Origin: a virus
Length of the DNA stretch: 64,000 nucleotides
IMG/VR virus record: IMGVR_UViG_3300035670_000189
Coordinates: 1 to 64,000 of that record
Reading direction: 5' to 3' (one strand)
Made by a program: the position numbers and the translations under genes. This document shows, one piece after another, positions 44,566 through 52,260 of this stretch. How positions within the stretch are numbered: the stretch's first letter is position 1; every line of letters begins with the position of its first letter. Under the pieces are notes generated by a model that saw nothing but the letters and a program-made list of their open reading frames with translations, was not told where the DNA came from and ran no database searches.

Positions 44566-46096
44566 GCAAATCTTTGTAAAGATCAACAACTTTTGAGTGA
44601 ACGTCGATTTTGTTATCCAATAAGTTGTAAACGTGTCTTTCTACACCAGAGCCCGCAAGCTGAACCACTGTCGATGGGTGGCGCTGGCCGCTTCGATGCA
44701 CCCGGGCGTTGGCCTGTGCGTAAATCTCCAGACTGGACGTTGGCCCCCACCAGACCACTGTGTTGGCGGCTGTCAGGGTCACACCGTGCGCGGCGGCTTG
44801 GGGCTGGATGACCAGCACTCTCGGCTCGGGGTCGTTCTGGAACGCACGGAAGATTTCAGCACGCTTGCCAGCAGAGACATCCCCGCTGATTACCTCGTTG
44901 GTGTAGCCGTCCTCGGTCAGCTTCTGGGACAGGATTCCGATCACGTGCTTGAACGGCACAAAGATCAGCACCTTCTGGCTGGCCTCGTCGATCACCTCGG
45001 TGAGCACGTTGTACCGCTTACTGATGTCGAACTCCAGCGTCTCGCCCGTGTCGGAGTACACCGCACCACAGGAAATTTGCAGGAGCTTGGACATGTTGAC
45101 GGCGGCGTTGACGGCTGTGATCTCCTCGCCAGCGGCTTGGACGGTCATGCGTTTCTTGAGCAGGTCGTAGTACTTCTGCTGTTGCTTGGTCAATTCGACG
45201 TTGCGTTTGACGTAGGTCATTTCGGGCAGGTCAAGGCACTCGTCCTTGGTGAACCGGATGGCCGGTTGCAGTGCGTTGAACACCGTCTGGGTGGCTGTCT
45301 CCTTGGCGACCCATTTGAAGTTGGTCAGCTTGACCATCACCATGTCGCGGAACGACGTGAAGTAACGTGGCACCCCGCTCGGGTTCACGAGCTTGGCCAG
45401 ACCGTAGGCATCCAGCGGCGACTGGGCGGCAGGGGTGCCGGTCATCATCCACAGCCATGTCTCGGGCTTGATCAGGGAGTTGAGGGTCTTCCAGCGTTTC
45501 GTCTGGGCGTTCTTGTAGGCGTTGGCTTCGTCCACCACGATCAGATCAAAGCCGCCCCGTGCGATGTCATCGGCCACGAGTTCAACCCCGTCGTAGTTGA
45601 TGATGACAATCTCGGCAGGGCCGTTGATCACGGCGCGGCGTTTCTCCTTGGCACCGTAGGCAATGTCCACTTGGCGGTGCATTGCAAACTTGAAGCAGTC
45701 CGCACGCCATGCCGAATCCATAATCGACAGGGGGCAGATCACCAGCACGCGGCGCACCTGCTTGGCTTTCATCAGGTAGTCAGCGGCCCAGATCACCGAG
45801 CCAGTCTTGCCAGTGCCCTGCTCATTGAGGCAGAAGGCACGGCGGTTCATGGTCAGAAACCCAGCGGTGGTGCGCTGGTGGTCAAAGGGTCGGTGCAGTC
45901 CCGGCCAGTCGTAGCGGCCAAGGATGGGGGAGGGTACGTTCTTCACCCGCATGTTGCGGAGCACTTGGGCTTCTTCCAAGCCCCAGTGAACGACGACACG
46001 ATTCCCCGGCAACTCCTTGCTCTTGGGAATAACGGTCGTAATCTGCTGAGGGTTACGCACCTTCAGCAGTAATGCTTTGTTCTCGATGATCTCCAT
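44558..46096 (-). CDS. SNF2-family (SF2) DNA helicase/translocase
   Basis: The 512-aa protein shows motif I EQGTGKT (92-98), motif Ia VLVICPLSIM, motif II DEAN (189-192), motif III MTGTP (218-222), and motif VI QANARVHRSGQ in the C-terminal domain. Such phage enzymes remodel or unwind DNA in replication and recombination. The start ATG 46096 has its SD (GGAG, 5 nt away) inside a hairpin. It has a separate promoter at 46165-46193. Confidence 0.88.
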   Translation of the reverse strand: MEIIENKALLLKVRNPQQITTVIPKSKELPGNRVVVHWGLEEAQVLRNMRVKNVPSPILGRYDWPGLHRPFDHQRTTAGFLTMNRRAFCLNEQGTGKTGSVIWAADYLMKAKQVRRVLVICPLSIMDSAWRADCFKFAMHRQVDIAYGAKEKRRAVINGPAEIVIINYDGVELVADDIARGGFDLIVVDEANAYKNAQTKRWKTLNSLIKPETWLWMMTGTPAAQSPLDAYGLAKLVNPSGVPRYFTSFRDMVMVKLTNFKWVAKETATQTVFNALQPAIRFTKDECLDLPEMTYVKRNVELTKQQQKYYDLLKKRMTVQAAGEEITAVNAAVNMSKLLQISCGAVYSDTGETLEFDISKRYNVLTEVIDEASQKVLIFVPFKHVIGILSQKLTEDGYTNEVISGDVSAGKRAEIFRAFQNDPEPRVLVIQPQAAAHGVTLTAANTVVWWGPTSSLEIYAQANARVHRSGQRHPSTVVQLAGSGVERHVYNLLDNKIDVHSKVVDLYKDLLE

Positions 46097-46101
46097 GTGC
46101 T

Positions 46102-46145
46102 CTCCGCAGACGACATTGCGGAGCGAAGTGGGTCTCCACTCGCTC
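46102..46145 (-). promoter_or_regulatory. Competing leader hairpins masking the helicase SD
   Basis: In the leftward RNA, CTCCGCA and TGCGGAG (46123-46117 and 46108-46102) form a 7-bp stem containing the SD GGAG. An upstream stem, GAGCGA-GTGG with CCAC-T-TCGCTC (46145-46121), shares three bases (46121-46123), so the two structures partly exclude each other. The structure is read directly; regulation is inferred. Confidence 0.5.
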
Positions 46146-46164
46146 TCGCCGTCGTCGAATTTTT

Positions 46165-46193
46165 AATGTACCGCTATCAGCGGTGTCGGTCAA
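46165..46193 (-). promoter_or_regulatory. Promoter with operator-like inverted repeat, upstream of the helicase
   Basis: TTGACC (46193-46188), a 17-nt spacer and TACATT (46170-46165) form a good promoter. The spacer holds ACCGCT-GAT-AGCGGT (46184-46170), a perfect 6-bp inverted repeat of the kind bound by dimeric repressors. Confidence 0.65.
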
Positions 46194-46486
46194 GAGGGTT
46201 TTTTACCACCCGGTTCGCGCACACTATGACCATTGCGTGCACGGTTCTTGGCAGGGGACTGGAGGCGCAGGCCGGTCTTGTTTGACCCACCCTTTGATAA
46301 CATCTTCACATGGTCGATGTCCTTACCTTCGCGCTTGTCAGCTTTGCCGTTGCCGTTCTTGTCGGCACCCGTCTTGTCCATGGCGCGTCGCGCTCGTTGG
46401 CGTTCCATGCGATCGGCATGTTCGCCGCGCTCCTTCTGCTTTTGGTACTCGGCCTTGTAAGGCCGTGGTGATTTGGTGTAGGGCAT
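46190..46486 (-). CDS. HNH-like nuclease protein with EF-hand-type loop
   Basis: The 98-aa very basic protein has a C-terminal core DIDHVKMLSKGGSNKTGL...NRARN, matching HNH proteins that use the D-H...N pattern. Just before it is DKNGNGKADKRE, a textbook 12-residue EF-hand-type loop (Asp/Asn at 1, 3, 5, 9; Gly 6; Glu 12). CTAGGAGTTGTC precedes the ATG. It may be a nicking enzyme in replication or a homing remnant. Confidence 0.7.
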   Translation of the reverse strand: MPYTKSPRPYKAEYQKQKERGEHADRMERQRARRAMDKTGADKNGNGKADKREGKDIDHVKMLSKGGSNKTGLRLQSPAKNRARNGHSVREPGGKKPS

Positions 46487-46494
46487 GACAACTC

Positions 46495-46764
46495 CTAGTA
46501 GGTGCGTTGCAGAGATTCACCAATTTTAGACCGGATGGTGTGCATCAGGGAACCATCTGACATGATGGCTTCGATCAGCAGGGAACGCATCAGACTTTGA
46601 ATTTGCCCAAGGTTCTGGGCGTCATAAGCCTGCTCAATCTCCTTCTCGCGCCAGTGGCCAGCGGTAGGGGTAAGCATCCGGTGCAGTGCCAGTGCAATCC
46701 GTTTGTCCACCTCGATGTGCATCATCAGGTTCAGGGTGGCGTGGTCTTGTGTAACTTCTTCCAT
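46495..46764 (-). CDS. Small helical protein, unknown
   Basis: The 89-aa protein is all helical, with HIEVDKRIALALHRMLTPTA and QIQSLMRSLLIEAIM. ATG 46764 overlaps the nuclease stop (TGATG) with GGGAG upstream. It sits between a Cas4-like nuclease and an HNH protein, so a DNA-metabolism accessory role is possible. Confidence 0.6.
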   Translation of the reverse strand: MEEVTQDHATLNLMMHIEVDKRIALALHRMLTPTAGHWREKEIEQAYDAQNLGQIQSLMRSLLIEAIMSDGSLMHTIRSKIGESLQRTY

Positions 46765-47441
46765 CACGATCTCCCGTTATGTGGGCACGACAGCACCACG
46801 CAGTGTTTCTTGCAGAGCCCCGATGTCTTGGGGTTCCAGACGTTGTTCTCGTAGGCACGCTTCATCTTGCCGTAGTCGGCCAGCCACTTGCCCCACATGA
46901 TTGATTCCTGCTGGCGGTCATAGGTCGCCTTGGGGAACGCACGTGCGATGACAAACAACAGCCCAGCCTTGACGCGCTTGACCTCGGGGAAGTGCTTGAA
47001 CACAGCCAGCGCCATCAACTCAAGCTGTCCGGTGTCGGCATACTTGGCGCTCTTTCCGGTCTTGTAGTCCACGACTCGGGCGGTGCCGTCATCCTCGATG
47101 ATGATCAAGTCAGCGATACCACGCCACCACACGTTCGGGTCTTTGAATCCGCACGGCTCAAGGTTGGCTGTCAGGCCCATCTCGTACTCGCACAGCTTTT
47201 GGCCCGGCCTGTGCTTGAGGTTGTCCAGTGCGCTCTTGGCAAAGTGGAACTCGGGCGGCAGGGGTGTGTCGTCGCGGATGTAGAACTCAGCGGCCTCGTG
47301 GAACTTGGTGCCGTAGGTCAGGTGCTCAACGTTCTGATCTTCCTGAAAGTCCTTGGCCACCTTGAGGTGGTAGTACTTCTTCGGGCACTGCTCGAACGTC
47401 TTGATGGACGAGAACGACCATGCGGGGATTTTGACTGTCAT
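46764..47441 (-). CDS. Cas4/RecB-like PD-(D/E)XK exonuclease with Fe-S cysteines
   Basis: The 225-aa protein has the nuclease core H48, D111 (GIADL), D125-Y-K127 (VVDYKTG) and Q139. One cysteine lies near the N-terminus (C19 in FEQCPKKYY) and three near the C-terminus (C210, C214, C219), the arrangement that holds a 4Fe-4S cluster in Cas4 and AddB. It probably processes DNA ends during recombination-dependent replication. Its ATG overlaps the upstream stop (ATGA). There is no CRISPR context. Confidence 0.85.
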   Translation of the reverse strand: MTVKIPAWSFSSIKTFEQCPKKYYHLKVAKDFQEDQNVEHLTYGTKFHEAAEFYIRDDTPLPPEFHFAKSALDNLKHRPGQKLCEYEMGLTANLEPCGFKDPNVWWRGIADLIIIEDDGTARVVDYKTGKSAKYADTGQLELMALAVFKHFPEVKRVKAGLLFVIARAFPKATYDRQQESIMWGKWLADYGKMKRAYENNVWNPKTSGLCKKHCVVLSCPHNGRS

Positions 47442-48010
47442 GGGGTACTTCCTTCAGGTGCGAGTGCACTCAACAGGCTACCGGCAAGGGCTTCCTTCGT
47501 AGCCGACATGGACTTGGCGAGGTTGGTTGCGTACTGCCCAGCGATAGACTGCGACCCGTCGTACTCCTTCTTCCGAGCTTGCACTCGGTGCATGCAGGTG
47601 AGGATCGCAACCTTCTCCTCCTCGGAGTACAACTCCCCGGAGCTTTCCTCCAGCAGGTCGTCCATGACTTGTTGCAGTACCTCGCGCTTGTCCTTGTCAC
47701 GCAGGTCGTTCCATTGGTTGCGGCACCACTCGGTGAACACCTTACCGGCTTCGTTGGCGTTGCCCTCGAACTCCATGGTGCCCTTGCTGAAGTCAAACCG
47801 ACCCACCTCTTTACCTCCGGGGCCGTGGAAGACGATGGTGTTGTTTGGTGCAGTGTTAGAAATCTGGAGCCCAGATGTGTTTGTCGCCGCGTACGTGTAC
47901 GTGTTGGCATCGTATGAGGAGCCGACAACCCCCGTGTTGGCCACCGCACCGGGAATCACGGTGCCAACTTCTTGCGCGTTGAATCCGTAAGCTGTGTTCT
48001 CGTAGTTCAT
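47438..48010 (-). CDS. Unknown protein with YxEEExxAILT motif (1)
   Basis: The 190-aa protein has an Asn/Thr/Gly-rich N-terminal half with a beta-type stretch NTIVFHGPGGKEVGRFDFSK and a helical second half containing YSEEEKVAILTCMHRVQARK. The same motif occurs in the neighbouring gene (48007-48474). ATG 48010 is chosen for its AAAGGAG SD and ATGA overlap, rather than the upstream GTG 48019. Confidence 0.65.
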   Translation of the reverse strand: MNYENTAYGFNAQEVGTVIPGAVANTGVVGSSYDANTYTYAATNTSGLQISNTAPNNTIVFHGPGGKEVGRFDFSKGTMEFEGNANEAGKVFTEWCRNQWNDLRDKDKREVLQQVMDDLLEESSGELYSEEEKVAILTCMHRVQARKKEYDGSQSIAGQYATNLAKSMSATKEALAGSLLSALAPEGSTP

Positions 48011-48474
48011 TTCATCCACTCCTTTGGGTTAACAATGTTGCTCCAGCGCACCTCCTGCGCCGCTTCGTCGAACGTGATGTGTGTGGCGGTGAGGCCGCGA
48101 ATTGCGGCCTGCTCAAACTCCATAGCCTTCGCGTCCATCATGGATCGGTACAGTGCGGACTGATACTGCTTATGCTGAATCTGCCGCTTCTCGGCTTCCA
48201 TCGCGTCACGTGCAGTCACACGTTCCTTGCGCATCTCCTTCAGCCGCTCCGTGGCGGTCAGGATGGCGATGCGTTCTTCCTCGGTGTAGGTCGGCACGTT
48301 GGCTTCTTCCATGCACTCGACGATGCACCGCTCAAGGATGCGTGCCTCGACCTCAGCAGTCACGGTGCGAAGGCGAACCGCCACGTCGTAGTGGCTCTCC
48401 TCGCGCTCCTTCATCAGTTGCTTGCGCAGACTTTCAATCTCGCGGTGCAGGTGGTTGGTGTTGTGGTTTGCCAT
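48007..48474 (-). CDS. Unknown protein with YxEEExxAILT motif (2)
   Basis: The 155-aa charged, mostly helical protein has YTEEERIAILTATERLKEMR near residues 63-82, matching the motif of the next gene. It starts with a coiled coil. Both neighbours overlap it, so it is tightly coupled with them. No known domain; the shared motif suggests a common fold or a shared partner. Confidence 0.65.
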   Translation of the reverse strand: MANHNTNHLHREIESLRKQLMKEREESHYDVAVRLRTVTAEVEARILERCIVECMEEANVPTYTEEERIAILTATERLKEMRKERVTARDAMEAEKRQIQHKQYQSALYRSMMDAKAMEFEQAAIRGLTATHITFDEAAQEVRWSNIVNPKEWMK

Positions 48475-48779
48475 CACTTCTTCTCCGGCGCGGCCTTGAT
48501 GATGGCGTTCAGGTACTTGGCGTCACGGTTGTAGCTGTACGTATCGCCCTCACCGCCCCACGCCTTCGCGGCACTGCGCCCGAACTTCCCCCACTCGTCG
48601 GAAGATGCGATCGTCTTGGCGATGATTTGCACCACGGCGTAAATTGCGCCGCCAATAACCAGCCCGTTGAGCAGTGCGAACCCATACTTTGCGGCGAAGT
48701 ACCAGATCGCCACGGCCTTGGCATCACCCGACACAGCGGCAACAGTTTCCAGAACAAGTTTCAATTCATTGATGTCCAT
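48474..48779 (-). CDS. Small membrane protein next to DNA polymerase
   Basis: The 101-aa protein has a hydrophobic region WYFAAKYGFALLNGLVIGG and on (about 26-55), forming one long or two short membrane helices, with a charged C-terminus. ATG 48779 lies 1 nt after the polymerase stop with GGAG 9 nt upstream. It could anchor or antagonise a membrane process; unknown. Confidence 0.6.
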   Translation of the reverse strand: MDINELKLVLETVAAVSGDAKAVAIWYFAAKYGFALLNGLVIGGAIYAVVQIIAKTIASSDEWGKFGRSAAKAWGGEGDTYSYNRDAKYLNAIIKAAPEKK

Positions 48780-48780
48780 A

Positions 48781-50607
48781 TCAGCAGTCTCCATAAGATT
48801 TACCCATGCCCGACTCGCAGTTCACTGGCAGTCCAGCGGCCCACTCGGGTACCCAGCGCATGCACTCCTCGACGTACTTCTGCGCATCCTCAGCGTCACA
48901 CTCACGCACGCACACAGCGATGGCGTCATGCACGGTCAGCACAACCTTGTACCGCTTGGCGATCTTGACCATCTGCTCGGCGATGATGCAACGGGCAATC
49001 GCTTGGCACACGTTCTCCACCACCTTGCCGCCGTAGATACGGGTGCGCCCCTTGCGGGTCTGGTAGTGAAACTCCACACCCTTCTCGGTCTGGTCAAAGC
49101 GCAGGTCGTCGTAGCGCATCAGCAAGCCAGAGGGCAGACGGATGGCGCGTTCCTTGGGCACAACCTCAAGCACACCGGCACGGCCCAGCGGAGCAGAGTC
49201 ACCACGTGACAAGTTCACCAGCATGTTCTGAGCTTGACGCCACAGACGCGAGATCGCGTCGTTGGTGCGACGGTAAATGTCGATGATGCGTCGGGCTTCT
49301 TCCAAGTCCACCTCAACACCAAAGGTCTTCAACTGTGCTTGGAACTTCACAGCCCCCATGCCGTAGCCTGCACCGAGAATTGTGGTCTTGCCCACGAACC
49401 GCTCGTCCTTGGTGATTGCCTCGATGTCCTTGGCGTAGATGGCCGATGCCATCTTCTTGTACACGTCCCGGCCCAGCGTGAAGTCCTCGACCAGATCGTT
49501 CTGCTCGGCCAGCCATGCCAGCACACGGGCTTCAATCTGTGCAGAGTCAGCGTCAATGATGACGTAACCCTTGGGCGCGATGATGGCCTTCTTGAGTTGG
49601 TTGGCGTTCTTCCCACGGCTGGGCAGGTTTTGCAGGTTGATCTTGTCGTCACCACCGAACCGGCCAGTGTGCGCAGCGTAGTAGCGAATCGGCACAGGCA
49701 GGTTGCCACGCGATGCAATCTCGATGAACCGCTGGGTGCGGGTCTCCTCCAGCGTTGACTTGTTACCCAGTCGTGCGTTGACGATAGTCTGCACCCGAGC
49801 ATCTTCGTGTTCAGCCAGAGCCTTGAACTCCTCGTCGTTCTTGGCGAACGCATAGGCCAGCTTGCCCGTGGTCGGGCTGATCTTCATCGGAGGCGAGACG
49901 CCGAACGATTCGAGCAGACGTGCGAACTTCTCATTGGACATGAGTTCAGACTTGTCCACGCCAGCGGCAGTAAGCAAGTCCTCCTTCATCATCTGCACCG
50001 TGCGCAGGTGACCTTCCAACAACTCCGTGTCCAACTCCAGAATCGGCTCGATGAACATACGCAGGGTCAGGTCAATGATCTTGAGTTCCTGCTTGGGAAA
50101 CCCACGCGCCATCTTGTTGAACAGCTTGTACGTCAACTCGACATCGTTTACACAGTAGTCCCCGTATCTTGCGAGGTCGGCTTCGCTGAAATGGTGTCGG
50201 CGTTTTCCGATGGCGTTGAGGACTTCGGTTCCCTTCTGTCCGATGGCATACCGCTCAGCCAGAGCTTTAAGCGAACCGCCAACTTCCACACCGTGAAGGG
50301 CACGGCCCATACACAGAGTGTCAAGCCAACCCCGAGGACTAATACCGAAGCGCCAACCAAGGATAGCCCCGTCAAAAAGGGTGTTGTGCGCCAAGACCAT
50401 AGAGTCCGACCACTTAAACGACTTCTGAAGCCATTGCTTGAGTTCTTCATGTGTTCCACTTGCCCACTCCGTTTCTCCGTTGTTGACCTTCACACCAATG
50501 CCGATGACCTCAAACTGAGGGCTCCGCACGTATTCTTCGGTCGTGATTTTAGAAAGACTGAAATCCCTATCATAATAGGTCTCCATGTCAATTGTAATTA
50601 AATCCAT
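48781..50607 (-). CDS. Family A DNA polymerase
   Basis: This 608-aa replicative polymerase has a 3'-5' exonuclease domain (D7-M-E9; HNTLFDG; Y-x3-D in YCVND) and a Pol I-type polymerase domain. Motif A is DSAQIEAR (354-361). Motif B is RFVGKTTILGAGYG, with K407, L411 at the E. coli F762 position and Y415. Motif C is VHDA (559-562), where most family members have HDE. No 5' nuclease domain. The SD (AAGGA) lies in the last codons of the adjacent HNH gene. Confidence 0.93.
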   Translation of the reverse strand: MDLITIDMETYYDRDFSLSKITTEEYVRSPQFEVIGIGVKVNNGETEWASGTHEELKQWLQKSFKWSDSMVLAHNTLFDGAILGWRFGISPRGWLDTLCMGRALHGVEVGGSLKALAERYAIGQKGTEVLNAIGKRRHHFSEADLARYGDYCVNDVELTYKLFNKMARGFPKQELKIIDLTLRMFIEPILELDTELLEGHLRTVQMMKEDLLTAAGVDKSELMSNEKFARLLESFGVSPPMKISPTTGKLAYAFAKNDEEFKALAEHEDARVQTIVNARLGNKSTLEETRTQRFIEIASRGNLPVPIRYYAAHTGRFGGDDKINLQNLPSRGKNANQLKKAIIAPKGYVIIDADSAQIEARVLAWLAEQNDLVEDFTLGRDVYKKMASAIYAKDIEAITKDERFVGKTTILGAGYGMGAVKFQAQLKTFGVEVDLEEARRIIDIYRRTNDAISRLWRQAQNMLVNLSRGDSAPLGRAGVLEVVPKERAIRLPSGLLMRYDDLRFDQTEKGVEFHYQTRKGRTRIYGGKVVENVCQAIARCIIAEQMVKIAKRYKVVLTVHDAIAVCVRECDAEDAQKYVEECMRWVPEWAAGLPVNCESGMGKSYGDC

Positions 50608-50608
50608 G

Positions 50609-51112
50609 TCAAATGTCCTTGTAAGTTTCTCGTCGTACGACGAGGCTGATGACTCGTTGGCTTACACCAAACTCGTTGGCTAGGGGGACTTGCTTCGCCT
50701 CCCCAGCGTCGTACCTTCGACGAATTTCCCGCACCTGCTCAGGGGTTAGCTTCGCGTTGGTGTGTTCGCTCTGTGGTTGTCGCTTCCGCCCCTTTGCATA
50801 AGCGTCAAGCTGGTTGGTTCGCATCGACCCTAAGAACAAATGCTCTGGGTTACAGCACAGTCGGTTGTCGCACTTGTGTAGGACAAACCGCTTGTACGTC
50901 TTGGCTTTCCCCTCGTGGCGAAATCCTGTCTCAAGACCGATGCCCCCGTGCGTGAGGAAGTACGCCACCCGATGCGCTTGTACACGTAGGCCGTGCCACG
51001 ACAAGTTACCGTACCCGGCGCTTGTCGTTGACCCTTGCCACTCCCAGCAATCTGTTGGGTGCTTTCGACGTACTTTGGCCCAGAAGTTTTCAGGTGTGTT
51101 TTTTGCGCTCAT
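50609..51112 (-). CDS. HNH_3-type homing endonuclease with C-terminal HTH
   Basis: The 167-aa protein has a DCWEWQGSTTSAGYGN front, the HNH core VLHKCDNRLCCNPEHLFLGS, and a C-terminal helix-turn-helix (LTPEQVREIRRRYDAGE, then FGVSQRVISLVVR), the domain order of free-standing phage homing enzymes. It abuts the polymerase start. ATG 51112 is preferred; GTG 51127 is an alternative. Its own promoter predicts a nearly leaderless mRNA. Confidence 0.85.
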   Translation of the reverse strand: MSAKNTPENFWAKVRRKHPTDCWEWQGSTTSAGYGNLSWHGLRVQAHRVAYFLTHGGIGLETGFRHEGKAKTYKRFVLHKCDNRLCCNPEHLFLGSMRTNQLDAYAKGRKRQPQSEHTNAKLTPEQVREIRRRYDAGEAKQVPLANEFGVSQRVISLVVRRETYKDI

Positions 51113-51118
51113 GTGGGT

Positions 51119-51149
51119 ATTGTACACAGTCTACGTGACGTTGTGTCAA
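51119..51149 (-). promoter_or_regulatory. Promoter for the HNH/DNA polymerase genes
   Basis: A perfect TTGACA (51149-51144) and TACAAT (51124-51119) are 19 nt apart, slightly long. Transcription would start at about the HNH ATG (51112), giving a leaderless message. It overlaps the end of the DUF3310 gene. Confidence 0.6.
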
Positions 51150-51388
51150 ATCCAAGTCTCTCCGCCCGTCAACTCATTGAGCTTTTGTTTGTAGTGGAAG
51201 TACTTGCCAGCATCGGGGCTGTCCTTCTTGCCTTGGCGCATGGCGTACTTGATCATGTTGCCCTTGAGGTAGCCGCGAAACTCCTCCGGGGTCAGCAGTG
51301 CTTGCATCACATCCCACGGTTGTGGTGACATGTCTTTGTAGTGGGTGCCACCCACCTGCACATCGTCGGCTTTCTGTACTTCGGTCAT
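51146..51388 (-). CDS. DUF3310 protein
   Basis: The 80-aa protein contains the DUF3310 signature: VGGTHYKDMSPQPWDVM, GYLKGNMIKYAMRQGKKD and AGKYFHYKQKL. The family, named after a nucleotide kinase-like phage protein, is common beside phage replication genes, with no firm biochemical role. ATG 51388 has GGAG 5 nt upstream. An in-frame TTG at 51463 also has an excellent SD (GAGGAGG) and overlaps an upstream stop, so a 105-aa form is possible. Confidence 0.8.
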   Translation of the reverse strand: MTEVQKADDVQVGGTHYKDMSPQPWDVMQALLTPEEFRGYLKGNMIKYAMRQGKKDSPDAGKYFHYKQKLNELTGGETWI

Positions 51389-51459
51389 TTCTACTCCATC
51401 AGTGTCAAATCGGGAGTCATAGCATGCGCACCCCCGTTCAGCGCATCCACGATCGGCAA

Positions 51460-51651
51460 TCAAAACAATGCCTCCTCGCAGTCGTCAATCGTTGTGCTCT
51501 TTGGCGCGTGCTTTCGGCCCCACTTCTTCAGTTCTTTTGGGCACACCGTTCCAAAGGGCCACACGGGATACTTCAAGGATGCGTGCCAATGCGTCTTGGA
51601 GTCCATCTCTGTCTGCTTGGATTGCGTTGAGTTCTTTTTCAAGTCGTTCAT
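51460..51651 (-). CDS. Possible small gene overlapping the coiled-coil gene
   Basis: A 63-aa frame (48 aa from the internal ATG 51606) overlaps the 3' end of the next listed gene. Its C-terminal part (PKELKKWGRKHAPKSTTIDD, then CEEALF) looks protein-like and has more G/C third positions than the competing frame, and its stop overlaps the TTG of the longer DUF3310 form. The SD is weak. Uncertain. Confidence 0.35.
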   Translation of the reverse strand: MNDLKKNSTQSKQTEMDSKTHWHASLKYPVWPFGTVCPKELKKWGRKHAPKSTTIDDCEEALF

Positions 51652-51832
51652 TTCTTGCTCTCATCATTCGGTTTTCTGTCTCTAGTTCTGCGACCAATAG
51701 GTCAAGTTCTCTGTCGTCCATACTGTCTCCTTCCGGTCGTTGGATTACGTCGTGCCCCGATTGCTTGTAAGCCTCGGCTCTCCACAGCGCGGCGCGGTAC
51801 CTGTTGCGTTCACATAAGGGGCACGTGTGCAT
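51485..51832 (-). CDS. Small coiled-coil protein, unknown
   Basis: The 115-aa protein has a CPLC near the N-terminus and a coiled coil (ELDLLVAELETENRMMRARN and on). ATG 51832 overlaps the previous stop (TGATG); an internal ATG at 51721 has a perfect SD (GGAAGGAG) and may make a 78-aa product. No known domain. Confidence 0.55.
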   Translation of the reverse strand: MHTCPLCERNRYRAALWRAEAYKQSGHDVIQRPEGDSMDDRELDLLVAELETENRMMRARNERLEKELNAIQADRDGLQDALARILEVSRVALWNGVPKRTEEVGPKARAKEHND

Positions 51833-52260
51833 CAGTACAGCCCCTTCAGATCAGGTGGTGCGTAGTTCGGCCCCTTCGTGATCTTGCCGTTGGCATCGAA
51901 GATGGGCTTGCCCTCGTGGTCATACTTGCTCCAGTTGGAGCGGTTGACTCGGTAGATTGCTTCGGTCGGCTTCATCTTGGCGCAGTGGCCCACACCAACC
52001 GCTGTTACCACTTGGTCAGCCAGCGAGTCGAGCAGTGGCTCAGGGTCAATCATGGCGATCTCGATCGTGCCGCGCTTCAAGCCCTCGGACAACTCAATGA
52101 GCTTGTCCATCAGCGGCGTGAGGCCAAAGCCTTCGAGTGCAATACTCTCCAACATCTCCGTGAACTCCTCGACGTGACAGCCCAACTGCACGTTCAGGTC
52201 TTTGTCTGTCGGGTTCGGGCGTGCACGCTGGTGCCACATTTCAATCAGGTCAGTGCTCAT
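51832..52260 (-). CDS. MazG/PRA-PH-like nucleotide pyrophosphohydrolase
   Basis: The 142-aa all-helical protein has acidic metal-binding patterns (HVEEFTEMLE and later LLDSLADQVV) and a conserved end NRSNWSKYDHEGKPIFDANG...KGPNY, typical of MazG-like NTP pyrophosphohydrolases in phages. It would hydrolyse (d)NTPs or alarmone-type nucleotides, shaping the nucleotide pool. ATG 52260 has AAAGGAA upstream and overlaps the previous stop (ATGA). Confidence 0.75.
   Translation of the reverse strand: MSTDLIEMWHQRARPNPTDKDLNVQLGCHVEEFTEMLESIALEGFGLTPLMDKLIELSEGLKRGTIEIAMIDPEPLLDSLADQVVTAVGVGHCAKMKPTEAIYRVNRSNWSKYDHEGKPIFDANGKITKGPNYAPPDLKGLY

Noticed and set aside
44633-46072. 479-codon plus-strand frame opposite the SNF2 helicase
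   Set aside because: The minus strand carries all helicase motifs; the plus-strand frame is Val/Gly/His-rich with no motif or SD.
46764-47441. CRISPR-associated role for the Cas4-like nuclease
   Set aside because: No repeat-spacer array or other cas gene is visible; phage Cas4-like exonucleases commonly serve recombination.
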